From Aquidulcibacter paucihalophilus (lineage in GTDB: Bacteria; Pseudomonadota; Alphaproteobacteria; Caulobacterales; Aquidulcibacteraceae), in the NCBI RefSeq assembly GCF_002105465.1, contig NZ_NCSQ01000032.1, positions 1 through 64,000 of the forward strand: a DNA stretch of 64,000 nt. The letters are read 5' to 3'. The translations under genes were made by a program, and so were the position numbers. Below, piece by piece: positions 18,032 to 28,005 of the stretch (its first letter is position 1; each line of letters begins with the position of its first letter). The notes under the pieces are model-generated. The model was not told the DNA's origin, did not search any database, and was given only the letters and a program-made list of their open reading frames with translations.

Positions 18032-19261
18032 GTGCTAGCTGCCGCCCATTTTATCCTGTTTTTGGTCTATTGCGTTGCCGCCATCGGCTTGGGGGCATTT
18101 GCTTATTACATCCAAGAGGCCAGCCTCACGGTTTCGGTCTGTATGGGTGGACTCTTGGCGGTGGCTTGCGGTTTATTTCATTTGGCCTTCACCCCGCGTG
18201 AAGCAAAGCTGGCCCGTTCTGAAAAAATCCGGATCGATAATGAATTCAAATCCTTGAAGGACATGCATGTCGCCACCCATCAAGAGATTGAAACCCTCAA
18301 GACCACCTTGGCCGAGGATGCCGCCGCACGCGAAGCTGCCTTAGCGCGCGAAGTGCGCGAGATCGCCCTGCTTTTGACGACCTATGTGCAAAAGAACGAA
18401 CGTCGACGGGAGGCTTCAGCCATCGAGGGGCAAAAGATTGCACCACGGCGGTCGGATCAAAGCCTATTGGCCGCCGTCCGCTCTGCCTTGGAAGAAAACC
18501 GGATTGAGCTGCACTTGCAGCCCATCGTCGCCCTGCCCCAGCGCAAGACCGTTTATTATGAAGGCTTTACCCGCCTTCGCGACCCATCGGGTGCCGTGAT
18601 TTTGCCAAGCGAGTTTTTGCGCGTTGCTGAGCCCTCGGGTCTGGTGGGCGAGATCGACAATCTTTTGCTCCTACGCTGCGTCCAGATTGCTCGCCGCCTT
18701 TTGAAACATGATCGCCGCATCGGCCTGTTCTGCAACATCTCGACCACCAGTCTGGGAGACGAGACGTTTTTCCCGCAATTCATCGCCTTCCTGCGCGACA
18801 ATAAGGATTTGGCGGGTTCGATCATCTTTGAACTGACCCGCGATTCGTTTGAGAAAATCCCGATGGCGGCTGAGCGCAATATGGGCCGCTTGTTTGATCT
18901 GGGTTTCCGTTTCTCCATTGATCGTTGCGAAACGCTCGACCTCGATTTGCGTAAGCTTGAGCGGATGGGTGTGCGCTATGTGAAGATTGCGGGCGATAAA
19001 CTGGTGCAGCAATTGGTGGAAGCCAAAGCCGTGCCCGTAACCGGCCTTAACCGTCAATTTGAGCCAGCCGACGTCTCTGCCCTCTTCTCGCGCTATGGCG
19101 TGGAACTCATCGCTGACCGGGTTGAGACCGAGCGCACCATTGTGGAAATCCTCGAGCTCGATATTACCCACGCGCAAGGCAATCTGTTCGGCAAACCGAA
19201 GGCCAGCACCGAAGTCGTCAAAGCCAGTGAAGAAAGCCCACGCCTACGCATGGTCAGCTAA
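18032..19261 (+). CDS. Membrane-anchored degenerate EAL protein, TipF-like
   Basis: This 409-residue protein starts at GTG 18032 behind GGGAGAAG. Two membrane helices (about 4-26 and 31-52) precede a charged coiled coil (about 55-130) and an EAL domain (about 150-395). The EAL signature is replaced by EGF (YYEGFTRLRDP), and the metal-binding DD region reads DRCETLDL, so phosphodiesterase activity is unlikely. This layout matches Caulobacter TipF, a c-di-GMP receptor that marks the pole for flagellar assembly. The match is by architecture, and no flagellar genes are adjacent. It could instead be another c-di-GMP effector. Confidence 0.65.
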   Translation: MLAAAHFILFLVYCVAAIGLGAFAYYIQEASLTVSVCMGGLLAVACGLFHLAFTPREAKLARSEKIRIDNEFKSLKDMHVATHQEIETLKTTLAEDAAAREAALAREVREIALLLTTYVQKNERRREASAIEGQKIAPRRSDQSLLAAVRSALEENRIELHLQPIVALPQRKTVYYEGFTRLRDPSGAVILPSEFLRVAEPSGLVGEIDNLLLLRCVQIARRLLKHDRRIGLFCNISTTSLGDETFFPQFIAFLRDNKDLAGSIIFELTRDSFEKIPMAAERNMGRLFDLGFRFSIDRCETLDLDLRKLERMGVRYVKIAGDKLVQQLVEAKAVPVTGLNRQFEPADVSALFSRYGVELIADRVETERTIVEILELDITHAQGNLFGKPKASTEVVKASEESPRLRMVS

Positions 19262-19264
19262 AGC

Positions 19265-20776
19265 TTAGCTTGCCCGACAGGTTTGATTGATAAAGTCGCG
19301 ATGGGTTGGGAAGGTCTCAGCCGTTTGGGCCATGAGCGTCTTTAAACCCGCCAAATGACGGTCGGCTTCCACATGGGTGCGTGTATCCACCAGCGGATCA
19401 TAGCCAGTTGGCTCCACAAACTGCCCCAAATAGACCGCCAGCCAACTGGGATTGAGGAAGAGTTCCGGTCCATCCGACACCATCCGTCCATACTTGCGGA
19501 AATGCGCCATCTTATACGTCAAAGTATCGGGCAGGCTCATCGAGGCACAATAGCGCCACAACTCCGTATCATCCCGCTCGGTCGCGCAATAATGCAGAAT
19601 GAGAAAGTCGCGAATGCGCTCCCACTCATAGGTGCTTAAGCGATTGAACTCCGTCTCGAGGACTGGATCGACTGTCTTGTCCGGGAAAAGGGCGAGGAAT
19701 CGGGTAATTCCAGTTTGAATGAGATGCAGGCTGGTCGATTCCAGCGGCTCCATAAAGCCTGCAGCGAGACCAATCGCAACACAGTTTTTGTGCCAGATTT
19801 TCTTTCTCTTGCCGGTGGTAAAGCGCAAGGGACGTGGATCGGCGAGTGCTTTTCCGTCGATATTGGCAAGCAAAGTCCGCTCCACCTCATCATCGCTGAT
19901 AAAGCCGCTGGAATAGACATAGCCATTTCCAATCCGGTGCTGAAGCGGGATGCGCCACTGCCAACCCGCCTCCCGCGCGGTGGAGCGGGTATATGGGGTG
20001 AATTCCCCACCATGTTCACACGGCACTGCCATGGCCCGATCACAGGGCAGCCAATGGCTCCAATCCTCATAACCTGCCTTGAGCGCGCCTTCGATCAATA
20101 GGCCGCGGAAACCCGAACAATCGATAAAGAAGTCACCTTCAACAATGCGACCATCTTCGAGCTTCACATGGGTGATGTGCCCATCTTCGCTGCCCAAACC
20201 CACATCGGCGATTTTGCCCTCAATCCGGATGACACCGCGCGCTTCGCTATAGGACCGCAGGAATTGGGCATAAAGGCCTGCATCAAAATGATAGGCATAG
20301 TCAAAGGTCGATTGGATCAAACGCGGGTCTTGCGTTGGCGGGGCAAAGCGACCGCGTTTCGCGACCTGCCAAGCCATCGTGAAATCATCAAGCGAACCGG
20401 GGTTTCTGCCAGTCTGGCGGGCGCGCAAATAATATTGGTGCAAAGGCACCATATCAAAGTCGGCGCCATAAGTGCCAAACGGGTGAAAATAACGGTGGCC
20501 CTGACGGCCCCAATTCACAAACTCAATGCCCAGTTTGAAGCTGCCCTGTGTGCGGACGACAAAGTCCTTTTCGTCTAGGCCAAGGGTGCGGTTAAAGACT
20601 TTGATCGGTGGAATGGTGGCCTCACCGACGCCGACTGTGCCAATCTCATCCGATTCGATCAGCGTAATGGTGCACCCGCGCCCCGCAGCATTGGCAATGG
20701 CTGATGCCGCCATCCAGCCGGCAGACCCGCCCCCCACAATGACTAAGCGTTGAAGCTTTTGGCTTTGACCCTGCAT
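19265..20776 (-). CDS. Flavin-dependent tryptophan-halogenase-family protein, copy 1
   Basis: This 503-residue FAD enzyme has the N-terminal dinucleotide motif [29 protein letters not shown], the catalytic-lysine region [11 protein letters not shown], and the diagnostic W-x-W-x-I-P (AGWQWRIP). Classical members halogenate tryptophan or other indoles using FADH2 and halide. In Caulobacter and Xanthomonas relatives, many such genes sit beside TonB-dependent receptors in glycan-uptake loci and their real substrate is unclear. This gene diverges from the receptor at 21177 and shares its 400-base promoter gap. A paralogue with similar motifs and length follows the receptor. Confidence 0.88.
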   Translation of the reverse strand: MQGQSQKLQRLVIVGGGSAGWMAASAIANAAGRGCTITLIESDEIGTVGVGEATIPPIKVFNRTLGLDEKDFVVRTQGSFKLGIEFVNWGRQGHRYFHPFGTYGADFDMVPLHQYYLRARQTGRNPGSLDDFTMAWQVAKRGRFAPPTQDPRLIQSTFDYAYHFDAGLYAQFLRSYSEARGVIRIEGKIADVGLGSEDGHITHVKLEDGRIVEGDFFIDCSGFRGLLIEGALKAGYEDWSHWLPCDRAMAVPCEHGGEFTPYTRSTAREAGWQWRIPLQHRIGNGYVYSSGFISDDEVERTLLANIDGKALADPRPLRFTTGKRKKIWHKNCVAIGLAAGFMEPLESTSLHLIQTGITRFLALFPDKTVDPVLETEFNRLSTYEWERIRDFLILHYCATERDDTELWRYCASMSLPDTLTYKMAHFRKYGRMVSDGPELFLNPSWLAVYLGQFVEPTGYDPLVDTRTHVEADRHLAGLKTLMAQTAETFPTHRDFINQTCRAS

Positions 20777-20984
20777 CTTGCCCCCCGGAGCTCATCTTTT
20801 TCTTGGTGTGCAAACAGGAGACCCCTGGACCCAATCTGCTTCGACCACCTCGCAATCCGATATAACCGGAACGGCCGCGATGACGAGTCTGGGATGTTGC
20901 AACGCTGCACCAGTTTTACAACTTTGTCGCATTTACCTGCATTCACAGCCACTTTCCCATTGCACATTCGTTGCGATTTTGTCA

Positions 20985-20999
20985 TGTAGCTTTCCTACA
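20985..20999. promoter_or_regulatory. HexR-like operator palindrome upstream of TonB receptor
   Basis: TGTAGCTTTCCTACA is a perfect five-base dyad (TGTAG, CTACA) around five bases. It lies between halogenase 1 and the TonB receptor, 178 bases before the receptor start. ATTGCACATT (20959-20968) lies just upstream, as in front of the hexR-like gene at 48407-48416. It resembles the HexR consensus of Gammaproteobacteria (TGTA-rich dyad). The remainder of the 20777-21176 gap shows no gene. Confidence 0.65.
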
Positions 21000-21176
21000 C
21001 GTTCACAAATAAATGATTGCTGGACGTATTTTGATTGCTGATTCAAGGCTTTTGGGTCAGTTTTAGGAGCGGAATATCGTCGGGCGGCCCGATAATTTGC
21101 TGATAACCGGCGTGTTCTGAAGGGAATCACAAGCGGGTCCGTTGCGGTCGGATCAGCTTATTTGGGAGGAACCGCG

Positions 21177-23918
21177 ATGAATATACACACACAATCACGC
21201 CTCGGCGTGTCGCGCGCTCGCTTGTTGGCTGGTGCAGTGTCTTCGGTTGCCCTGTTGGCAGCTATGAGCGGGACAGCCCATGCACAAGCTGCTTCCACCA
21301 CAGAAGCTTCCGACAAAGACGTTGAGACGATCGTCGTCGTCGGTATCCGTCGTGGTATCGAAAACTCCATCAATGCGAAGAAGACTTTGGGCGTGATCGC
21401 CGAAGTCGTCTCGGCGGAAGACATTGGTAAGCTGCCAGACGTCTCCATCGCAGAATCCTTGGCACGTCTGCCAGGTGTGGCTGCACAACGGATCGACGGT
21501 CGCGCTTCGCAATTGTCGGTTCGCGGCCTTGGCCCAGACTACACCACCACCCTGTTGAACGGCCGCGAGCAAGTCTCGGTTGGCGATAACCGCGGTGTTG
21601 AATTTGACCAATATCCATCGGAATTGTTGGGTGGTGCAGCCGTCTACAAGACCCCAACCGCAACGCTCTTGGCACAAGGTGTCGCGGGTACTGTTGACCT
21701 GCAAACCATTCGCCCTCTGAAGTTTGGCCGTCGCCAATTCGCCGTGGGCGCCCGCTATGAGCAAAACGATCTGGGTGCTCTGAACGCCGGTACGTCTGAA
21801 AATGGCAACCGTGTCTCGCTCGCCTATATCGATCAATTCATGGACGGCAAGCTCGGTATCGCTTTGGGCTATGCCCATATGGAATCGCCCTATCAGTCCA
21901 ACCGCTATGAGGCTTGGGGCTATCCAACGGTCGGGACCAACCCTTTCAACGTCCCAGCCGGCACCTTTGTCATCGGCGGCGTGAAACCCTATGCCTTGTC
22001 AGGCAACATCACCCGTGACGGCTATATGGGCGTGATCGAGTTCCAGCCAACTGAAACGCTTTCGCTCTCGGTGGACGGCTACTATTCGAAGTTCAATGAC
22101 GAGCAAGTCCTGCGCGGCATCGAGCTTCCCTTGTGGTGGTCGGGTGCGCAATTGCAGCCACCTCCAACCGCTAAAGTCACCAATGGCATCATTTCTGCCG
22201 GTATCTTCAACGGCGTGAAAGGCATTATCCGCAACGACATCCGCGCTCGTGAAGCCGAATTGGCTGCATTGGCCGGTAAAGTTGAGTGGCAGTTCAGCCC
22301 AAAAGACTCGGTTGTATTCGACCTCAGCTGGTCGAAGGGTGACCGCACCGACACCGACATCGAATCCTACTCGGGTACGGGTCGTGGTTCGGCTGGCGCA
22401 ACCGACAATTTGGCTTTCGCGACCGCAGAAGCTGGCCGTTTGGTGTTCAAGCCAAGCATCAATTATGGCGACTATAACACCATCAGCTTGACCGACCCAG
22501 GTGGTTGGGGCCAAGCCGGCTATTACAAGTCACCAGGTACGGTCGACGAACTCAACACTCTGAAAATCGCTGCGAAGCATGAATTCAGCGGCGACAAGGC
22601 CATCAAGTCGGTGGATTACGGCATTGGCTACTCAGACCGCAGCAAAGAAAAGACCGTGAACGAATGGTTCTTGGATTTGGCTGGTGGTGCCAACAGCGTT
22701 GCCATCCCAACTTCCGCGCGTGTCGGCCAAACCAATCTGTCATGGTTGGGCTTGGGCAATGTGGTCAGCTATGACCCACGCGGCTTCTTGGGAAGCATCT
22801 ACTCGCTGCGTGCAAATACCGCTGCAGACGTTGCGATCAAGAGCTGGCTGGTCGAAGAAACCCTGATCACCGCCTTTGCCAAGTTCAACATCGATACCGA
22901 AGTTGGTAGCGTGCCTCTGACCGGTGATTTCGGCGTCCAAGTCGTCAATACCGACCAAAGCTCGACCGCTCGCGGCCGCAGCAATTCTACGGCAACCTTG
23001 GTCACCAAGACCGAAGGCACAGACTATACCTATGTTCTGCCCAGCATGAACTTGTCCTTTAACCTCGAGAATGATGCCAAGATCCGCGTTGCTTTGGCCC
23101 GCACCTTGTCGCGTCCTCGTATGGACCAGATGAATGCGGCCTTCAGCTACAGCTATGACAGCTCGATCGTTCCAAACCGCGGTACACGTTGGTTCCAAAA
23201 CTCGGGCAACCCATTGCTGCAGCCAATCTTGGCCCAAGCCCTCGACGTCAGCTATGAAAAGTACTTTGGTCGCCGTGCCTACTTCGCCGTGGCAGGCTTC
23301 TACAAGAACTTGGAATCCTGGATCGTCGACAGCGTTGAGCGTCCTTTTGACGCGACTGGCCTGATCGTGCCAACCGGCGCACCTGCAAGCCCAACCAACA
23401 TTGGTATTGCAAGCTCGCCAGGCAATGTGAAGGGTGGCTTCATCCGCGGCTTGGAATTCACCGCTTCGTTCCCGTTCGACCAGTTTGTACCAGCTCTTGA
23501 AGGCTTTGGTGCCAACTTCAGCGCGACTTATAATGACAGCAGCATCAAGCCAATCGCTGGCCAGCCTGCGACCAAAGTGCCCGGTCTGTCTGAGCAGATC
23601 TTCAACACGTCGGTCTATTATGAGCGTTATGGTTTCCAAGCCCGCCTGAGCAACCGCTATCGTTCGGACTTCACCGGATCGGTCGTGGCTTTTGGTGCCA
23701 ACTTGGAAACCCGCAGCATCCAAGCTGAATCGGTGCTGGATGGTCAGATTGGCTACACCTTCCAATCTGGTCCTCTGAACAATCTGTCGATCCTGTTCCA
23801 AGTGAACAACATCACCGACGAGCCATTCACCACCCTCATCAATGATGATGAGCGCTTGGTGAAGGACTACCAAGAATATGGTCGCACCTTCTTGGTTGGT
23901 GTGAACTACAAGTTCTGA
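21177..23918 (+). CDS. TonB-dependent outer-membrane receptor, Caulobacter type
   Basis: This 913-residue protein starts at ATG 21177 with GGGAGGA six bases upstream; the in-frame TTG at 21162 is inside that site. A signal peptide ends at AHA-QA (about residue 36). The TonB-box region ETIVVVGIRRG follows, then the plug with SIAESLARLPGVAAQRIDG and SVRGLGPDYTTTLLNGRE. A long beta-barrel ends in the aromatic VGVNYKF. The plug sequence is typical of the Caulobacter/Xanthomonas subfamily that imports oligosaccharides by proton-motive force through TonB-ExbBD. Halogenases on both sides, the secreted pullulanase-like enzyme and the shared operator point to maltodextrin or a related alpha-glucan as substrate (inference). 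Confidence 0.9.
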   Translation: MNIHTQSRLGVSRARLLAGAVSSVALLAAMSGTAHAQAASTTEASDKDVETIVVVGIRRGIENSINAKKTLGVIAEVVSAEDIGKLPDVSIAESLARLPGVAAQRIDGRASQLSVRGLGPDYTTTLLNGREQVSVGDNRGVEFDQYPSELLGGAAVYKTPTATLLAQGVAGTVDLQTIRPLKFGRRQFAVGARYEQNDLGALNAGTSENGNRVSLAYIDQFMDGKLGIALGYAHMESPYQSNRYEAWGYPTVGTNPFNVPAGTFVIGGVKPYALSGNITRDGYMGVIEFQPTETLSLSVDGYYSKFNDEQVLRGIELPLWWSGAQLQPPPTAKVTNGIISAGIFNGVKGIIRNDIRAREAELAALAGKVEWQFSPKDSVVFDLSWSKGDRTDTDIESYSGTGRGSAGATDNLAFATAEAGRLVFKPSINYGDYNTISLTDPGGWGQAGYYKSPGTVDELNTLKIAAKHEFSGDKAIKSVDYGIGYSDRSKEKTVNEWFLDLAGGANSVAIPTSARVGQTNLSWLGLGNVVSYDPRGFLGSIYSLRANTAADVAIKSWLVEETLITAFAKFNIDTEVGSVPLTGDFGVQVVNTDQSSTARGRSNSTATLVTKTEGTDYTYVLPSMNLSFNLENDAKIRVALARTLSRPRMDQMNAAFSYSYDSSIVPNRGTRWFQNSGNPLLQPILAQALDVSYEKYFGRRAYFAVAGFYKNLESWIVDSVERPFDATGLIVPTGAPASPTNIGIASSPGNVKGGFIRGLEFTASFPFDQFVPALEGFGANFSATYNDSSIKPIAGQPATKVPGLSEQIFNTSVYYERYGFQARLSNRYRSDFTGSVVAFGANLETRSIQAESVLDGQIGYTFQSGPLNNLSILFQVNNITDEPFTTLINDDERLVKDYQEYGRTFLVGVNYKF

Positions 23919-23942
23919 TCTTGAAAGATCGGTAGCAATATG

Positions 23943-23974
23943 ACCCCCGTCGGCTTGGCCTGGCGGGGGTTTTC
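23943..23974 (+). terminator. Rho-independent terminator after TonB receptor
   Basis: CCCCCGTC (23944-23951) pairs with GGCGGGGG (23962-23969), with one G-T wobble, and is followed by TTTTC. It lies 25 bases after the receptor stop. Read-through into halogenase 2 is possible. Confidence 0.8.
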
Positions 23975-24042
23975 TATGTTGTGATTTGCCCCAGCCCGCG
24001 GCCTATGTCAGGCACATATCAGGACGGCGAGGAGACGTAAGT

Positions 24043-25551
24043 TTGGAAACCCAGGCGATTGAAACCATTGTGATTGTGGGCGGCGGCACCGCAGGCTGGA
24101 TGACGGCCAGTGCCCTGTCAAAGGTCTTGGGCCCGCGCGTTCACATCCGCCTGATTGAGAGCGAAGAAATTGGCACCGTCGGCGTGGGTGAAGCCACCAT
24201 CCCCCAGATCAACATCTTCAATGCCATCCTTGGCATTGATGAGAATGATTTTGTCGCCAAGACCAATGGCACGTTCAAACTAGGGATTGAGTTCGTCAAT
24301 TGGCACCGTCAGGGCGCGCGCTATATGCATGCGTTTGGCGGCATCGGCCGCAACCTCGGCTTTGTGCCCTTCCATCATTATTGGATGCGGCAGAATCTAG
24401 CTGGGAAAGAAACCTCGCTGTGGGATTATTCGGCGGCTACCAAAGCCGCCTATGCCAATCGATTCGATCGCTTGGAACGTTTGGGTGCCTCCCCCCTGCC
24501 CGGCCCAACTTGGGCATTCCAATTTGATGCCGGCCTCTATGCTCGTTATTTGCGCAGCTATGCAGAACAACACTTTGTGGTGCGGACGGAGGGCAAAGTG
24601 CGCTCAGTCGAACTGGATAGCCTGTCGGGTTTCATCCAATCCGTCACGCTGGAAACTGGCGAAGTCATTTCAGGTGACCTTTTTATCGATTGCTCTGGCT
24701 TTCGCGGTCTCTTGATCGAAGGGGCGTTGCAGACGGGCTATGAGAATTGGTCAAACTTCCTACCCTGTGATCGCGCCCTCGCTGTGCCGTGTGAGTCTGT
24801 ACAACCGCTGACACCCTATACCCGCGCAACGGCCCGGCATGCGGGCTGGCAGTGGCGCATTCCGCTTCAGCATCGCATTGGCAATGGCCACGTCTATTGC
24901 AGCGCCTTTACGAGCGATGACGAGGCCGAACGGGTCTTGATGTCCAATCTCGATGGCAAGCCCCTCGCCGATCCCCGTCCCCTTAAATTCGTCACAGGAC
25001 GGCGCAAGAAATTGTGGAATAAGAATTGTATCGCCGTGGGGCTTGCAAGCGGTTTTATGGAGCCATTGGAATCCACATCAATCCATCTGATCCAATCGGC
25101 CGTCAGCCGCCTGATCACCCTATTCCCAACCAAGGCGTGCGATCCGGTTTTGAGCAATGAATATAACCAACAGGCCATTGAGGAATATGCGCTGATCCGC
25201 GACTTCTTGATCCTGCATTACCACGCCAATGCGCGCACCGATTCCCCCTTCTGGCTGCATTGCCAGACCATGCCGATCCCCGACAGCCTCAGCCATAAGA
25301 TCGAGCTTTTCCGCAAGACCGGGCGGATTGAGCGGCGCGCCAATGATTTGTTTGCCGAACCCAGCTGGCTGCAAGTGTTGTTGGGCCAAGGCATTCGCCC
25401 TGAAAGCTACCATGCTTTAGCACGCGACCTATCCGATGAAGATCTCGACGGCTTCTTGGCCAATGTTTCTACCATCATCGCCAAGGCCGTGGATCATATG
25501 CCCAGCCATCAGGACTTCATCGCCCGCCATTGCCAGGCCGCTGCTGCCTAA
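24043..25551 (+). CDS. Flavin-dependent tryptophan-halogenase-family protein, copy 2
   Basis: This 502-residue paralogue of the protein at 19265-20776 has [38 protein letters not shown] and W-x-W-x-I-P (AGWQWRIP), so cofactor and catalytic residues are intact. No ATG fits the N-terminus. TTG 24043 gives a start 9 residues before the FAD motif with GAGGAG eight bases upstream; a TTG at 23986 would overlap the terminator region. It follows the TonB receptor on the same strand. Its role in the glycan locus is unproven, as for copy 1. Confidence 0.85.
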   Translation: METQAIETIVIVGGGTAGWMTASALSKVLGPRVHIRLIESEEIGTVGVGEATIPQINIFNAILGIDENDFVAKTNGTFKLGIEFVNWHRQGARYMHAFGGIGRNLGFVPFHHYWMRQNLAGKETSLWDYSAATKAAYANRFDRLERLGASPLPGPTWAFQFDAGLYARYLRSYAEQHFVVRTEGKVRSVELDSLSGFIQSVTLETGEVISGDLFIDCSGFRGLLIEGALQTGYENWSNFLPCDRALAVPCESVQPLTPYTRATARHAGWQWRIPLQHRIGNGHVYCSAFTSDDEAERVLMSNLDGKPLADPRPLKFVTGRRKKLWNKNCIAVGLASGFMEPLESTSIHLIQSAVSRLITLFPTKACDPVLSNEYNQQAIEEYALIRDFLILHYHANARTDSPFWLHCQTMPIPDSLSHKIELFRKTGRIERRANDLFAEPSWLQVLLGQGIRPESYHALARDLSDEDLDGFLANVSTIIAKAVDHMPSHQDFIARHCQAAAA

Positions 25552-25600
25552 ACCCACTATCTGCTTCAAATTCACTTTTAGCCCAAGAAGGATTGCTTGC

Positions 25601-27994
25601 ATGTTCGGCCAGTCTCACCCCAAAAGTCTCTGGATCGGTTTGGGCTGCCTTTTGGCAAGTGTCGGTGCGCCGGCCCTGGGCCAAGACGCCCAGAAGGCCA
25701 GCCTGAGAGCGGAGCTCGCAGGCCCATCCGCCATTTGGTTCCATCTCAATGGGGCCGAGCGCAGCTTTAATCCGGCTGATTGGCGTTTGGTTGACGAGGC
25801 CAATCAAGAGGTGCCGATTGCTTCGATCTTGCCCAATGATTTGGATACGGCCTTGCTGGTTCCTGCCAAGCCAATCGATCTGCGCGCCTCGTACCGGCTC
25901 CACTTGAAGACCGAAGGGATTAGTGCGCGCGTGCGGCCTGATGCGTGGTTCCGCACCCTCTATTCGCCCAAGCCCTTAGGGGCCAATATCGCATCGGATG
26001 GTCAAACCACCCATTTTGCCGTCTTCTCGCCGCGCGCCGAGAGAGTCCGCCTCTTCATCTATGATCGCGCCGAGGCCAAGCCCGACGAAGCCAAGCGCGT
26101 TGTTGACATGAGCCGCGATGATTCTGGTGTCTGGGAGGCGACTTTAGAGGGCAATCTGGCAGGCAGTTTTTATGATTTTACCGTACACGGAAAACCCGGA
26201 CCCGGCCGCTATTTCTATGAAACGCATCCGGTGCACATTTCAGATCCCTATGCGCGCGCCAATGCGGAATCCTACGGGAAAAGCCGGGTGATGCCACGGA
26301 CCACCCCTGCCCGCCCCCTCGCCAATGGCCGTCCGAAAATGGAAGATGTGGTAGCCTATGAAGTCCATATCGAAGACTTCACCCGGCAGTTGCCCGTTGC
26401 CGACGAACTCAAAGGCACAATTCCGGCTTTCACCATGCCAGGCCTGCGCAGTAAGACAGGGCAAAAGATCGGCTTTGATCATATCGTCGACTTGGGCGTG
26501 AATGTTGTCCATCTTCTGCCCATGCAGGAATTCCTGCACTATCCAAAGCCCGAATGGCAGGCCGCCTTTGGCAAGGATCCAGAAATGCAGCGCCTCGGTG
26601 TTGCCGAACTCAGCTATGAGTGGGGCTATCGGACGACCCATGCCTTTGCCATTGAAAACACCTATCGGAAGAAGGGCACAGATTTTGGTGCCGAGCGAGA
26701 GCAATTCCGTGACCTTGTACAGGCCTTTCATGATCGCGGCATCGCGGTGATTGTCGACATCGTTCCCAATCACACCGGCGAAAACATGGATGGCCGTAAT
26801 ATGCTGTTCAATTTCAATGTACTGGACCGTGACTATTATTACCGCACCAGCGATTCCGGTCAGCACATCGGGCCCTTTGGCAATGAAGTGAAGACCGAAG
26901 ATCGACCCATGACCCAGCGCTGGCTGATTGATCAAGCCAAGCATTTGATCGATGAGTTTGGTATTGACGGGTTCCGGATCGATTTGGCCGGTCAAATTGA
27001 TGAGCAAACCCTGATTGCCCTGCGCAAAGCGGTTGGCGACGACATTATCATCTATGGCGAACCCTGGATCGACGTGAGCGACCCCATCGTGCGCGCAAAC
27101 CCAGATTGGGATTGGTATAAGGAAGATTCCCCCATCACCTTCTTCCAAGATGATACGCGCAACGCACTTGTTGGCTCGCCCTTCCGCTTGCAGGATAAGG
27201 CAACAGACCGCGGCTATGCTGGCGGGAATGCCAGCCAACGCAGCCAAGCTATGCTCGCCATCGCCAATGGCTGGAAAGAAGAAGCCCAATCGACCAATCG
27301 CGGCATTAATTATGCTGACATCCATGATAATTGGACCTTGGCAGACCGCTTTGCTGTAAAGGATTGGAATGGCTTAGAAGGCGTCGAGGAAGCCCCTTAC
27401 CGGGTTGCCGCGGGCCTGTTGCTGACAAGCCTTGGGCCCATCGTGCTGCATGGCGGATCGGAAATGCTGCGCTCGAAGGGCATGGTCGGTACCGAGGAGA
27501 TTATTCGATATACAGCAACCGGCCCGATCTATTTTAAAGGTCGGCAAGACACCTATAATGTCCGCACACCCAACGAGTTTGTTTGGTCAGATCTTGATCG
27601 ATCCAAGAAAACCGGTGCACCGCATGATTTTGTGGCGATGAACCACTGGTGGCGCGGGTTGATTGCCTTCCGGAACAGTGAAATGGGTCGCGTCTTCCGC
27701 ACCGGAAAAGCCCCATCTGCTGACTATATCCAATGGATCACACCCGAAAATGCCAACCTCTTAGGCTATGTGGTGGATCAGAAGGTCCTGGTTTTGACCA
27801 ATATTGGGAACACAGCGGCCACGTTTACTTCCGTAACGCTACCTGAGGGGCGCTGGCAAAAGATCGCCGATGGTCAAAAGATTGACCATATCAAGGGCGT
27901 GCGCGGCAAGGATGCCAAACTCGTCGGCGGTCAAGCCTTGACCCTTGATAGCCCTGCCCAAACGCTACAAATCTGGGTTCGCCAGACAGACTGA
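25601..27994 (+). CDS. Secreted pullulanase-like GH13 enzyme
   Basis: This 797-residue protein starts at ATG 25601 with AGAAGG upstream; earlier in-frame starts overlap halogenase 2. A signal peptide ends near ALG-QD (about residue 27), with no lipobox. A CBM48-like beta domain (about 130-230, HFAVFSPRAERVRLFIYD) precedes a GH13 barrel with YEVHIEDFT, VVDIVPNHTGEN-type region, nucleophile Asp 461 in GFRIDLAGQ, acid Glu 487 in YGEPW and Asp 576 in DIHDNW. The N-terminal layout and YEWGY segment fit type I pullulanases, which cut alpha-1,6 branches. It should act in the periplasm or outside, making linear maltodextrins. Confidence 0.82.
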   Translation: MFGQSHPKSLWIGLGCLLASVGAPALGQDAQKASLRAELAGPSAIWFHLNGAERSFNPADWRLVDEANQEVPIASILPNDLDTALLVPAKPIDLRASYRLHLKTEGISARVRPDAWFRTLYSPKPLGANIASDGQTTHFAVFSPRAERVRLFIYDRAEAKPDEAKRVVDMSRDDSGVWEATLEGNLAGSFYDFTVHGKPGPGRYFYETHPVHISDPYARANAESYGKSRVMPRTTPARPLANGRPKMEDVVAYEVHIEDFTRQLPVADELKGTIPAFTMPGLRSKTGQKIGFDHIVDLGVNVVHLLPMQEFLHYPKPEWQAAFGKDPEMQRLGVAELSYEWGYRTTHAFAIENTYRKKGTDFGAEREQFRDLVQAFHDRGIAVIVDIVPNHTGENMDGRNMLFNFNVLDRDYYYRTSDSGQHIGPFGNEVKTEDRPMTQRWLIDQAKHLIDEFGIDGFRIDLAGQIDEQTLIALRKAVGDDIIIYGEPWIDVSDPIVRANPDWDWYKEDSPITFFQDDTRNALVGSPFRLQDKATDRGYAGGNASQRSQAMLAIANGWKEEAQSTNRGINYADIHDNWTLADRFAVKDWNGLEGVEEAPYRVAAGLLLTSLGPIVLHGGSEMLRSKGMVGTEEIIRYTATGPIYFKGRQDTYNVRTPNEFVWSDLDRSKKTGAPHDFVAMNHWWRGLIAFRNSEMGRVFRTGKAPSADYIQWITPENANLLGYVVDQKVLVLTNIGNTAATFTSVTLPEGRWQKIADGQKIDHIKGVRGKDAKLVGGQALTLDSPAQTLQIWVRQTD

Positions 27995-28005
27995 AGGAAG
28001 ATACC

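Noticed and set aside
25436-25600. Longer start for the pullulanase-like enzyme
   Set aside because: It would overlap halogenase 2 by more than 100 bases and bury the signal peptide, which begins cleanly at ATG 25601.
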